64,000 nucleotides of DNA from Microbacterium schleiferi. Lineage in GTDB: Bacteria; Actinomycetota; Actinomycetes; Actinomycetales; Microbacteriaceae. Position 1 is the first letter of the stretch. Each line of letters begins with the position of its first letter. The notes below the pieces were generated by a model, which saw only the letters and a list, made by a program, of their open reading frames with translations, did not search any database and was not told where the DNA came from. The stretch lies in NCBI RefSeq assembly GCF_020781975.1, contig NZ_JAJGNI010000001.1:124001-188000 (forward strand), given 5' to 3'. Made by a program: the position numbers and the translations under genes. Below, piece by piece: positions 1 through 9,063 of the stretch.

Positions 1-449
1 TGATCCTTGGCGAACGCAGACCTCAGATCGGTGGCATCACCGAGCACAACATCGGCGACGTAATACGTGACGGCGTCGGACCCACTCCCGGTATGCACCG
101 TGCTGATCGTGATCGACGTGTCGCCCGACGTGTAGGAGTTGTCGGTGATCACCGCCTCGGTGTCGGTAGCGGCGTCAGTGTCGGTGTCTGTGTCCGTCTC
201 TGTCGCGTTCGATGATGTCCCGTACGAGGCTTCGTAGGCCGAGACATCGGCGATCTCCACGTGCTCGATCAGGAATCGGTCTGCGGCCCACCACGCCCCT
301 CCGCCGGCCGCGAGCACCACGACCAGCCCGCCCGCCATCACTGCCCGCCGCAGCCGACGGCTTTTCCGCGGGAGCGTCACGGCACCCGGTTGTGTCGCAC
401 GGGATGCATCGCGTGGAGGGTGGTCGGCGGTCGAGGGTGAATCAGCCAT
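1..449 (-). CDS. Phosphodiester glycosidase (NAGPA-like) family protein, C-terminus beyond window
   Basis: Partial gene; 149 residues are visible from the ATG at 449 and the frame is open to the window edge. A charged cytoplasmic N-terminus (residues 1-35) is followed by one membrane anchor (about 36-56), a Thr/Asp/Glu-rich linker with repeated T-D pairs (about 84-98), and the start of an extracytoplasmic domain. The stretch VTYYVADVVLGDATDLRSAF (128-147) resembles the opening of NAGPA/phosphodiester glycosidase domains found in actinobacterial exopolysaccharide-associated proteins. The catalytic part lies outside the window, so activity cannot be judged. Family call is from sequence resemblance; the substrate is unknown. 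Confidence 0.72.
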   Translation of the reverse strand, partial: MADSPSTADHPPRDASRATQPGAVTLPRKSRRLRRAVMAGGLVVVLAAGGGAWWAADRFLIEHVEIADVSAYEASYGTSSNATETDTDTDTDAATDTEAVITDNSYTSGDTSITISTVHTGSGSDAVTYYVADVVLGDATDLRSAFAKD

Positions 450-607
450 CCTCTATGGGTACGCATCGGGGCTATGCCGACTGTCGGCGCACCCTGTGTC
501 CCACCTGCCGGATGATCAAGCGCTGGGCATGATCCGACCACGAACTGGCTGGGAGTGCTCGTCGACCGTTCGGTCCACGGGGTGGTCAACGGGCGCGGCG
601 GGACTCC

Positions 608-2131
608 TCAGTGGCCGGCGCCGAGTTCCCCCGAGAGTCTGCCGTGGAAGTCGGTAGTCGCCTCGTTCATCCCCTCAAGGATGACGCGCTTGCCGCGCTG
701 CTCGTACTTCGTCACGACGGCATCCAATGCCGCGACAGTCGAGGCATCCCAGATGTGCGAGTTGGACATGTCGATGACAACACGGTCGGGATCGTGGGAG
801 TACTCGAACTGGGTGGTCAGGTCGTTGCTCGAGGCGAAAAAGAGCTCTCCGTCGACGGTGTAGCGCGCCGTCGGAACTGATGCGTCGGCATCCATCTCTC
901 GGCGCACCTGAACGAAGTGCGCGACCCGGCGGGCGAACAGCACCATCGCCGCGAACACACCCACGACCACGCCGATCGCGAGGTTGTGGGTCCACACCGT
1001 CACGATGACCGTGATGAGCATGACGGCAGTCTCGCTCTTGGGCATCCGGCGCAGGGTCGACAGGCGGATGCTGTGCCAGTCGAAGGTCGCGACCGAGACG
1101 ACGATCATGACGGCGACGAGGGCTGCCATCGGAATGACCGCGACGATGTCGCCGAGCACGAGCACCAGGATCAGCAGGAAGACCCCGGCGAGGAACGTCG
1201 AGATGCGCGTGCGAGCGCCTGAGGCCTTGACGTTGATCATCGTCTGGCCGATCATCGCGCACCCGCCCATGCCGCCGAAAAGGCCCGACAGGATGTTCGC
1301 ACCGCCCTGCCCGAACGCTTCGCGCGTCTTGCGGGAGTGCGTATCGGTGATGTCATCGACGAGCTTCGCGGTCATGAGTGACTCGAGCAGGCCGACCACC
1401 GCGACCGCGAGCGCGTAGGGAGCGATGATCTGGAGTGTCTCGAGGCTGAAAGGGACGTCCGGGATGAACAGGGTCGGCAGGCTCTCGGGAAGGTCCCCCT
1501 GATCGCCGACGGTGGGGATGTTCATGGCGAAGACGACAGCCGCGGCGGTCAACAACACGATCGCCACCAGGGGTGCGGGGACGACCTTCGTCCACAGCGG
1601 CATGAGGTACATGATGAGAAGTCCCGCGGAGACCATGGGGTAGACGAGCCAGGGCACATCGATGAGCTGCGGAAACTGCGAGACGAAGATAAGGATCGCG
1701 AGCGCGTTCACGAAGCCGACCATGACGCTGCGCGGGATGAAGCGCATGAGCTTGGCCACCCCGAGGGCGGCGAACACGATCTGGATGAGCCCCCCGAGCA
1801 TCACTGTCGCGATGAGGTAGTCGACGCCGTACTCGCGCGCCACCGGCGCGACCACCAGCGCGATGGCGCCCGTGGCAGCGGTGATCATCGCGGGCCGGCC
1901 GCCGAGGAACGCGATAGCCACCGCCATGACGAACGACGAGAACAGGCCCAGGCGCGGATCGACGCCCGCGATGATCGAGAAGGCTATGGCCTCCGGGATC
2001 AGTGCGATGGCAACGACAAGCCCCGCAAGCACCTCTCGGGTGAGCAGCCTCGGGCTTCGCAGTGCCTGCAGCACTGTCGGTTCGATGCGGTAGCGGGCAG
2101 AGTTCTCGCGCGCAGGGCTGGTATCGGTCAC
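608..2131 (-). CDS. SulP family inorganic anion transporter with STAS domain
   Basis: Predicted inner-membrane anion permease (sulfate, bicarbonate or dicarboxylate class; substrate not deducible). About 507 residues. The membrane domain carries SulP signatures such as LIPEAIAFSIIAGVDPRLGLF near the start and the FGGMGGCAMIGQTMIN region in the middle, with about ten hydrophobic segments. A C-terminal STAS domain follows, with VVIDMSNSHIWDASTVAALD. The frame is open to 2332, but I chose the GTG at 2131: a GGAG ribosome binding site lies just upstream and the extra N-terminal residues are Arg/Pro-rich and unlike SulP proteins. Divergent from the histidine kinase at 2373; the 241 bp between them should hold both promoters. 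Confidence 0.9.
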   Translation of the reverse strand: MTDTSPARENSARYRIEPTVLQALRSPRLLTREVLAGLVVAIALIPEAIAFSIIAGVDPRLGLFSSFVMAVAIAFLGGRPAMITAATGAIALVVAPVAREYGVDYLIATVMLGGLIQIVFAALGVAKLMRFIPRSVMVGFVNALAILIFVSQFPQLIDVPWLVYPMVSAGLLIMYLMPLWTKVVPAPLVAIVLLTAAAVVFAMNIPTVGDQGDLPESLPTLFIPDVPFSLETLQIIAPYALAVAVVGLLESLMTAKLVDDITDTHSRKTREAFGQGGANILSGLFGGMGGCAMIGQTMINVKASGARTRISTFLAGVFLLILVLVLGDIVAVIPMAALVAVMIVVSVATFDWHSIRLSTLRRMPKSETAVMLITVIVTVWTHNLAIGVVVGVFAAMVLFARRVAHFVQVRREMDADASVPTARYTVDGELFFASSNDLTTQFEYSHDPDRVVIDMSNSHIWDASTVAALDAVVTKYEQRGKRVILEGMNEATTDFHGRLSGELGAGH

Positions 2132-2372
2132 GGCACTCCAGGGGAGATCGGGCGCCCTGGTGCGGCGCCGGGCGGGCGGCGACAACCCTACCTGGGAGTG
2201 ACTGGGCGTCCCTAACTCCGCAGAATTACCCGTACTCCGCATCCGTTCGGCTGGATGCTGCGAGGAACGTGCAAGATTGCGGAGTTCGTGAGGTTTGACT
2301 CCGGCGCTCGCGGCCCTCGCAGGGGCGGGCACGCCGTATCCTGATCCTGATTGGGCGTGAGGGGAACGACGG

Positions 2373-3557
2373 ATGACGACAGTCGACGAGGCGGCCCGGC
2401 TGGAGGCGATCGACAGCTACGACGTGATCACGTCGCCACCCGCGTCTGAGCTTCAGGGCATCGTCCGCCTCGCGGCGATGCTGTGCGAGGTGTCGAAAGC
2501 CGTCATCAACATCATCGATGATCGCTTCCAACACCAGATCGCGGCAGAGGGGTTCGAACCGGCGGTCTGCGCCCGCACTGATTCGATGTGTGTCGCCGTT
2601 CTGACAGAGCAGGCGCCCATCGTGATCTCGGATGCCCGGCAGGACCCGCGATTCCGCGCCAACCCGTTCGTCATGGGTGACATCGCCTGGGTGCGTTTCT
2701 ACGCATCGAGCCCACTCGTGACACCTGACGGCGCGATCATCGGGACGCTCTGCGTTTTCGACGAGGACGTTCGGGAGCTTGACGACGACACCCGGCGCGG
2801 ACTGGATGTTCTTGCACGGCAGGTCATCGATGTCCTCGAGCTGCGGCGCATTACCCGCGAGCTCACCGCGACCAATGAGATGCTCACGCAGTTCGCGGGG
2901 CAGATCAGCCACGACCTTCGCAATCCGCTGACCGCGTTGACCGGCTTCTTGGAGCTGGCATCCGACAGCCCCGACATCGAGCGGGCACCGCAGGCAGCCC
3001 GATCTCTCGCGCACGCCGAATCCGCGGCCGACCGGATGGCCGCGATGATCGCCGGCCTGCTCGAGTATGCGCGCCGTGGGTCGGCGGCGCCGCATCCTCA
3101 ATCGGTGCGCCTCGACGAGCTGACCGCCGACGTCATCGCTGATCTGGGTGCGCCCATCGCCGCGACGTCTGCCACGATCGCGGTGGATGCCGATCTCGAG
3201 GTCTGGGCCGACCGCACGCTCCTGGGGGTTGTTATCCAGAACCTCGTGGCGAACGCGGTGAAGTTCGCAGCGGCCGCGGGCGTCACGCCGCACGTCGAGG
3301 TGAGGGGAACGGGAACCGCATCAGGTTCTGTCATCACCGTCGACGACAACGGGCCGGGTGTGCCCCGTGACCTTCGCCGGCGCGTGTTCGATCTGATGGA
3401 TCGGGGCGACGCCGTGGGCGTCGAGGGACTGGGTCTCGGACTCGCCACCTGCCGCCGCATCATCCAGGCCCACGGCGGCCATGTGATCCTTGAGGACTCG
3501 CCGCTCGGCGGCGCGCGGGTGCAGATCACGCTGCCGAACCCGCCCGGCCTGAACTGA
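2373..3557 (+). CDS. GAF domain sensor histidine kinase
   Basis: Soluble (no membrane segment) sensor kinase of 394 residues. A GAF-type sensory domain (about 25-160) contains ISDARQDPRFRANPFV and SSPLVTPDGAIIGTLCVFD, the typical pattern of actinobacterial cytosolic GAF sensors. The HisKA dimerisation segment has the phospho-acceptor in SHDLRNPL (His180). The ATPase domain shows an N-box (NLVANAVKF, from residue 290), G1 DDNGPGVP (324-331) and G2 GLGLGL (352-357). All catalytic motifs look intact. No response regulator is adjacent, so it is an orphan kinase here; partner and signal are unknown. Confidence 0.9.
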   Translation: MTTVDEAARLEAIDSYDVITSPPASELQGIVRLAAMLCEVSKAVINIIDDRFQHQIAAEGFEPAVCARTDSMCVAVLTEQAPIVISDARQDPRFRANPFVMGDIAWVRFYASSPLVTPDGAIIGTLCVFDEDVRELDDDTRRGLDVLARQVIDVLELRRITRELTATNEMLTQFAGQISHDLRNPLTALTGFLELASDSPDIERAPQAARSLAHAESAADRMAAMIAGLLEYARRGSAAPHPQSVRLDELTADVIADLGAPIAATSATIAVDADLEVWADRTLLGVVIQNLVANAVKFAAAAGVTPHVEVRGTGTASGSVITVDDNGPGVPRDLRRRVFDLMDRGDAVGVEGLGLGLATCRRIIQAHGGHVILEDSPLGGARVQITLPNPPGLN

Positions 3558-3630
3558 CGGGCCGACGCGGCGACCGTAGCGCACAGCCGGGGTGTGGAAG
3601 CGCTCCCAGACAATTGTCGGCGGCCTTGCC

Positions 3631-6010
3631 ATGACTCCCGATTCCGCTTCCCCCACCGCGCCGCGCCGCGACATCCAGGGCCTGCGCGCGCTTGCCGCCT
3701 GGCGGTGCTTGGCGCGCACGCCGTCGGATGGCCCGCCGGGGGATTCGTGGGGGTCGACATCTTCTTCGTGATCTCCGGCTTCCTCATCACGGGGATGCTG
3801 CTCTCCGAGATCAGCCGTCGTGGCCGCGTGTCGCTGGGGGGTTCTACGCGCGCCGGGCCCGTCGCATCCTTCCCGCTGCGCTCGTCACCCTGGGCGCGGT
3901 AGTCGGTGCCGCCTTTGCGCTTTTCAACACCGTTCGCGCAGACCAGACACTGTGGGATGCCACCAGTGCTGCGCTGCTGGTCTCGAACTGGCGCTTCGCC
4001 GCCCAGGGAACCGACTACTTTCACGCCGCCGACGCCGTGTCGCCGCTGCAGAACTTCTGGTCCTTGTCGGTGGAGGAGCAGTTCTACCTCGCGTGGCCGG
4101 GTCTGCTCGTGGTTCTCGTGCTGCTGATGCCCGTTGCCGCGCGTGGGCGCGGAGCAATGCGGATCGTGGTGGGGATCGCTGCGGGAGCGGTAGTCGCGGC
4201 ATCCTTCGTATGGGCGCTCGCGCAGACTGAGGCGCAGCCGACCCTCGCCTACTTCTCCACGTTGACACGGGCGTGGGAACTGGCCGCCGGTGCGCTTCTC
4301 GCTGCAGCGGTTCCGTTGCTCGCACGCATCCCGCGACCGGTCGGGATCGTGCTGGGATGGGTCGGGCTCGCCGGCGCGGTGGTCTCGGTCCTGATCATCG
4401 AACCCACCGCTGCCGGCTTTCCGGCGCCGTGGGCTGCGCTGCCGGTCATCGCAACCTCTCTCGTGCTCGCGGGCGGAGCGGCGGGAGATCCGCGTCAACG
4501 GCACCTGTTTCCGCTGACCAACCCTGTGAGCGTCTTCGTCGGCGACATGTCCTACTCGCTGTATCTGTGGCACTTTCCCGTCATCGTCTTCGCCGCTGCA
4601 CTGCTTCCCGAGTCCGATCAGATGATCTGGATCGTGCTGGCGGCCATCGCCGTGCTGAGCCTTGGTTCGTACTTCGTCGTCGAACAGCCATTGCGGTACG
4701 CCCCGTGGCTGGGGGCCCGGATGCCGAGGGTGCCCGATCGTTCGATATCCGAGGCGGTGGCGCCACCCGCGGCGCCACCGGTGGCCACCGGGCCCGCAGC
4801 CCGTGCTGCGACCTCGACTCGACCCGCGGGATGGACGCCGGGAACGCGGTATTTCCCCGACAGCCGCCGGGCGACACCGCCAGCCGTGCCTCCCGTGCCT
4901 TCGGCTGCGTCCACTGGTCCGGCCGCCCCCACGGGACCGTGGTCGCCGTCCGCTGCGCATGATGGTGCAGCCCCGGTTGCGGTCGAGGCGGAGCCCGGTC
5001 GAGTCTGGCGTGAGCGATTCGGGGCTCAGATCTTCCTGGCGACGGCGGGTCTGCTCGCTGTCGCCCTGGCAACAGCGACGTGGGTTCATTCCACGTCCGG
5101 CGCGGGCCCGCTCATTCAGCCGCCGGCAATTGCTGATCCCTCGGCTCCGGCGCCCGCGGCAGACCCGACGGCACAGCTGCAGGCGGAGCTGGCTGCGGCA
5201 GTCACGGCGACGTCGTGGCCGGAACTGCGTCCGTCCCTCGACGAGGTCATGGGGCAGTCATCCGGAGCGAATCCGGCGCACGATTGCTTTTCTCCGACGG
5301 TGATGCCAGACCCCGCGGCGTGCACGTGGGGGAGCGCTGACGCGCCGACCCACCTGTACCTTGTCGGCGACTCGACGGCGATGGCCTACGCTCCAGCGTT
5401 CCGGGCGATGGCCGAGAACAGCGGCGGTCAGATCTCTGCAACCACGATGGGGCTCTACGGATGCCGTTTCACCGATGTCCTCGTGCAGAACGACGGCGAC
5501 GGGATCATGGCTGCCTGCCCGCAACGCAAGGAATTCGTTCGCGCACTGATCGCGGCTGATCAGCCATCCCTGCTCGTCGTCTCGAACGCCTTCACGCTCG
5601 GGCGCTCGACGGAAGGAACCGATCTGTCTGCGCAGGATCTCGTCACGGCGGCGCAGGCCGAGACTGCCACGTACGGGATGCCCGGACGAGTCGTGTACCT
5701 GGCTCCGCCGCCGCAGGGAGTGAACCTCGGTGCGTGCTACTCGCAGGTGTCGTCCCCGGCGGCGTGCGCGGCCGCGGTCGACGACACCTGGATCGCGATG
5801 TGGGAGGCGACAGCAGCCGCCGCGGCGGCATCCGGTGATCATGCCATCGACGCGCTGCCATTCAGCTGTTGGGAGGGGATCTGCCCCGCGTTCGCTGGGA
5901 CGCTACCGACCAAGTACGACCAGACGCACCTGACGGTCCCGTATGCAGAGCACATCGCGCCGTATCTCACGTGGGCGCTTCAGAGCCAAGGCCTCATCGC
6001 CAACGGCTGA
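3631..6010 (+). pseudogene. OafA/YrhL-type acyltransferase with SGNH domain, two apparent frameshifts
   Basis: Membrane O-acyltransferase (Acyltransferase_3, about ten membrane segments) fused through a Pro/Ala-rich linker to an extracytoplasmic SGNH-hydrolase-like domain (block I HLYLVGDSTAMAYAPAF). Such proteins acetylate cell-surface glycans. The coding sequence uses three frames in turn. The start (ATG 3631, RRDIQGLRALAA) changes frame near 3697-3703, where GCCGCCTGG appears to lack one base. The next part (VGVDIFFVISGFLITGMLL) changes again at a G-run near 3835-3841. From FYARRARRILPA onward the frame is intact for over 700 codons. Each shift is explained by one missing base. These are either real inactivating mutations or homopolymer sequencing errors; otherwise the gene is full length. 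Confidence 0.85.
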
Positions 6011-6021
6011 CGGTCTCGCGA

Positions 6022-6906
6022 TCACCCGAGGTGCTCGTCGAGCGCCGTCATCACGGCATCCGGATGGGCCAGTCCGACGAAATGCCCTGCCTCGGGAAAG
6101 TTCACGAGCGTTGCCGAAGGCAGCGCGCTGACCATTCGTGAAGACCAGACAGGTCGGATGAGCTGATCGGCGTCGCCTTGGATGATGGTCACCGGCGCAG
6201 AAACCTCGGCGGGCGTGAAGCCCCACGGCGCTCCGAAGACCCGGTACTCGTCGACCGCGCCGTCGATCTGCGTGACTGCCTCGAGCATGCAGGCGGTATA
6301 CCACTCGGAACGGGCGCGGATGATCGCCGCATCGGCGGGCCCCAGCGATTTCTCCGACAAGCGTTCAACCTGCTCTGGCCTACGGCGTAGCATCCGCCGC
6401 ATCACATGGAAGTAGCTGCGGGCTGTAGCGGGCAGGCGCCGGGACAACGTGATGAGCCGCCGGTCCATGCGGTTGAGCTCGCGGAGATTGTCGGCGTCGT
6501 CCAGCGGCAGCGCGCCCGCGATCACGACGACGCCTCGAATCCTGTCAGCCTGTGCCACGGCAGCCGCTAGCGCATACTGTCCGCCGGCCGACCAACCCAG
6601 CGCGACGGCGTCGGTCGCGCCGATGTCGTCGAGAACGGCGCCGACATCCTCATGTCCCCACGAGAGAATCGACCGCTGCGGGTCGCGATCGCTCATTCCG
6701 ACTCCGGGACGGTCGGGCGAGACGATCCGGATGCCGCGGTCGCGCGCAATCTCGTCGTAAGCCGACGCATCCCCGGCGCTCACCAGTCCGCCGTGAGCGC
6801 TGATGACTGTGCGCGATGAGCTGGTGTCACCGAACACGCGATAGCCGATCGCACGGCTCCCAACGGTGACCACGCGCGATGCGGACCCCGTGATCTGAGG
6901 CTCCAT
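6022..6906 (-). CDS. Alpha/beta hydrolase
   Basis: 294-residue alpha/beta-fold hydrolase. The oxyanion-hole region is SAHGG (36-40), the nucleophile elbow is GWSAGG (Ser106), and the catalytic His is in EAGHFVGLAHPD (His275). Substrate unknown; the family includes esterases, lactonases and haloperoxidase-like enzymes. The start is the ATG at 6906; the open frame extends further upstream but runs through lsr2. The gene follows lsr2 on the same strand with only 7 bp between, so the two may be co-transcribed. Confidence 0.85.
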   Translation of the reverse strand: MEPQITGSASRVVTVGSRAIGYRVFGDTSSSRTVISAHGGLVSAGDASAYDEIARDRGIRIVSPDRPGVGMSDRDPQRSILSWGHEDVGAVLDDIGATDAVALGWSAGGQYALAAAVAQADRIRGVVVIAGALPLDDADNLRELNRMDRRLITLSRRLPATARSYFHVMRRMLRRRPEQVERLSEKSLGPADAAIIRARSEWYTACMLEAVTQIDGAVDEYRVFGAPWGFTPAEVSAPVTIIQGDADQLIRPVWSSRMVSALPSATLVNFPEAGHFVGLAHPDAVMTALDEHLG

Positions 6907-6913
6907 CGCCGGC

Positions 6914-7258
6914 TCAGTTGGCGGCGTTGTATGCCTCGAGGACGGATGCTGGGACCCGACCGCGCTCAGAGACGGAGTAGCCGTTCTCCTTCGCCCAGGC
7001 GCGGACCGCGCTGTAGTCCTGTTGGCCGGAACGCCGGCGCTTGCGCCCGGCGGTCGACCCGCCCTGCGATGCCGAGATGCGCCGGCCTGCGGAGACATAA
7101 GGGGCCAGCGAATCCCGCAACGCCGCGGCATTTGCATCGGTGAGGTCGATCTCATATGCCGTGCCGTCGAGGGAGAACGTCAGTGTTTCTCCTTCGCCGA
7201 TTTCCAGAACTGTTCCGTCGAGATCATCGACGAGTTGGTGAACAATTTTGCGTGCCAT
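6914..7258 (-). CDS. lsr2: Lsr2 family nucleoid-associated xenogeneic silencer
   Basis: 114-residue histone-like protein that bridges and silences AT-rich, often horizontally acquired DNA in actinobacteria. The N-terminal dimerisation domain (1-60, with DDLDGT and an antiparallel sheet) is joined by a basic linker (GRKRRR, 71-76) to the C-terminal DNA-binding domain (about 81-114). That domain carries the RGR hook (99-101) that inserts in the minor groove. Length is typical for the family. Notably, the integrase at 17722-19029 contains a segment that resembles this DNA-binding domain. Confidence 0.97.
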   Translation of the reverse strand: MARKIVHQLVDDLDGTVLEIGEGETLTFSLDGTAYEIDLTDANAAALRDSLAPYVSAGRRISASQGGSTAGRKRRRSGQQDYSAVRAWAKENGYSVSERGRVPASVLEAYNAAN

Positions 7259-7345
7259 ATGTCGAGTCTATTGTGAATGCAGCCGCTCGTCGGGGGGAAA
7301 GTCCCTCGCGGGGTGAATTCCGTTCTTTCGCGACTGGACGCCGAA

Positions 7346-8194
7346 TTACGGCAGAATTCCGGCACGGCGGGCCTTTGTCACAGCCGCGTGGCGGGTAGAG
7401 ACATCCAGTTTGGACATCGCCGATTGCAGATAGGACTTGACCGTTCCTTCGCGGAGCCCCAGGGATGCCGCCACTTCCGCGTTGGTCGCGCCCACCGCGA
7501 CACTGGCGAGCACATCGACTTCTCGAGGGGAAAGGCGTATGTCCAGCGTGGCGGCTGATCTGTCGCCGCTCAAGGCGGCTAGCCGCCGCTCGATGGTCTG
7601 GAGTCGACGTTTCACCGATTCGTCCGAAATCGCGGCCGCGATGCTGCGTATTTCGGCGTAGCTCTCTCGCAGCTCTTCGCGTGCGGCACTGCCGATATCG
7701 GTCGGTGCTGGCGCCGCGAAGCTCGATAGGCGGCGTTCGATTTCGCTTCTCACGCGCAGTTCGGTGGCGAGAGATTCGGCAACAGAGAATGCGGCGCGCG
7801 CCACGACATCGCCCACGGCGGATTCCGCCCACGAACCGCAATAAAGCACTCCCTGCGCCTGACCATCGACCATCACGGGAACCGCGAACAGCGTGGAGAT
7901 TCCCTCGCCGAGAACCGCGCGATCATAGTCATGAGTAATGCCCCGCGCGGTGCGGTAGTCGATCGCCAACCGCGCGCGTTTTTCAACCAGCGACCGACCT
8001 CCGAGTCCCCGCTCGGGTTGCACGACGAGCCCGGCAAGCGATCGAGTCCGAGTTCCGGCCGTCGCGGTGACCGGTAGGAGCCCGTCGGTGGTCAGCCCGC
8101 CGAAGGCGACCGGGAACTTTGTGACGCGGGGAAGACTGTCGACCGCGCGCGCGAGTAACTCCTGCTCCGTCTCGGAGGAGAATCGCAGGGCCAC
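7346..8194 (-). CDS. GAF domain LuxR-family transcriptional regulator
   Basis: 282-residue regulator. The N-terminal and central parts (about 20-170) resemble a GAF-like sensory domain (DYDRAVLGEGISTLFAVPV, GQAQGVLYCG). The C-terminus (about 221-282) is a LuxR/FixJ helix-turn-helix with LSPREVDVL and NAEVAASLGLREGTVKSYL. This architecture is common in Actinobacteria and is often linked to control of catabolic operons; the ligand and targets are unknown. The start is a GTG with GAGG a few bases upstream. It lies alone between lsr2 and the alkyltransferase-like gene, upstream of a strong hairpin. Confidence 0.88.
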   Translation of the reverse strand: MALRFSSETEQELLARAVDSLPRVTKFPVAFGGLTTDGLLPVTATAGTRTRSLAGLVVQPERGLGGRSLVEKRARLAIDYRTARGITHDYDRAVLGEGISTLFAVPVMVDGQAQGVLYCGSWAESAVGDVVARAAFSVAESLATELRVRSEIERRLSSFAAPAPTDIGSAAREELRESYAEIRSIAAAISDESVKRRLQTIERRLAALSGDRSAATLDIRLSPREVDVLASVAVGATNAEVAASLGLREGTVKSYLQSAMSKLDVSTRHAAVTKARRAGILP

Positions 8195-8296
8195 ATCGAC
8201 CGCCTCGTGTCGGGACGACCGCGTCGGTCCAGGACGTCACTGTCGCCGAATTCAGTAGCGATGAGGCTACCACCGGTGATTCCACGTGCGCAGTGC

Positions 8297-8324
8297 GGGA
8301 CCCCCGGTGTGCGCCGGGGGTCCC
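8297..8324 (-). terminator. Strong GC hairpin, probable terminator of the alkyltransferase-like gene
   Basis: Perfect 11-bp stem (GGGACCCCCGG with CCGGGGGTCCC) and a 6-nt loop, 16 bp downstream of the stop codon of the minus-strand gene 8340-8888 and upstream of the LuxR-type gene. There is no clear T-tract, as is usual for actinobacterial intrinsic or assisted terminators. Position and stability support termination; not tested. Confidence 0.7.
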
Positions 8325-8339
8325 GTCGGTTGCGCCGGC

Positions 8340-8888
8340 CTACACGGCGCGACCGGTCTGGGCTCGCTCGAGCGCGTTCGACTCGAGGTCGAGGAGGAAT
8401 CTCTTCGTTTCGGGGTGGCCGCCGTACTCTCCGATCGATCCGTCGGCTCGGATGACGCGGTGAACCGGGACGACGATCGAGAACGGTGTCGTCGCGCATG
8501 CCGTGCCGACAGCGCGTGCAGCCCGCGCGCGCCCAGCCATGACAGCGACCTCGCCATATCCGGCGGTCTCGCCGAACGGGATTCGCGTCACAGCCTCGAG
8601 CGCGTCGCGCGTGAAGCCGCGCACGAGTCGCCAGTCGAGCTGCACATCAAACGCCGTCCGATTGCCTGCGAAGTACTCGTCGAGCTGCGCCGCAAGCTGC
8701 AGCGCGGCATCCGTGGTTCCGGGGCTCGGCTCAGCCCGAAGTGCCAATGTCAGGGCCGCGAGGTCATCACCGGGGTCGTCGTACGCGGGATGACACGAGA
8801 TGACCGCATCGGGCGTGCCGACGATCAGGATGTCTCCGAGGGGAGTGGGATGCAGGAGGTATGTCGAGGAGACGGCTACAGGAGGCAT
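8340..8888 (-). CDS. Ogt/MGMT-like alkyltransferase homologue lacking the acceptor cysteine
   Basis: 182-residue homologue of O6-methylguanine-DNA methyltransferase. The N-terminal ribonuclease-like domain is followed by the DNA-binding domain with RIPFGETAGYGEVA, the arginine finger in RAVG (Arg125) and a C-terminal GEYGGHPETKRFLLDLE. In true methyltransferases the active motif is PCHR; here it reads VVPVHRV, with Val142 encoded by GTT at 8463-8465. The protein therefore should not accept alkyl groups in the normal way. Alkyltransferase-like (ATL) proteins also lack this Cys but usually carry Trp or Ala. It may bind alkylated DNA and recruit excision repair, or be inactive. The ATG at 8888 is the best start seen, although its ribosome binding site is not ideal. 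Confidence 0.85.
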   Translation of the reverse strand: MPPVAVSSTYLLHPTPLGDILIVGTPDAVISCHPAYDDPGDDLAALTLALRAEPSPGTTDAALQLAAQLDEYFAGNRTAFDVQLDWRLVRGFTRDALEAVTRIPFGETAGYGEVAVMAGRARAARAVGTACATTPFSIVVPVHRVIRADGSIGEYGGHPETKRFLLDLESNALERAQTGRAV

Positions 8889-9063
8889 GTCTCCATCCTG
8901 TTCGGCGATGCGGGTTCGGATGCGGAACGGGTTGCCGCGGTGGACAGTATGGCCACATCGGCGGCGGGGGAGGAAGCCCTGACGGATGCGGCGTGTCGCG
9001 CAATACCGCAACACTCGTGGTGCGTTACCGGGACGCATCGAGAGCGCAACCTAGTCTGACCGT

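Noticed and set aside
2132..2332. N-terminal extension of the SulP transporter
   Set aside because: The frame stays open, but the residues are Arg/Pro/Ser-rich and unlike SulP N-termini, while GTG 2131 has a ribosome binding site. The extension would leave almost no promoter space.
3098..5089. 663-codon open frame on the minus strand
   Set aside because: Antisense to the histidine kinase and acyltransferase genes. Composition is Arg/Gly/Pro-rich with no domain, as expected of a shadow frame in high-GC DNA.
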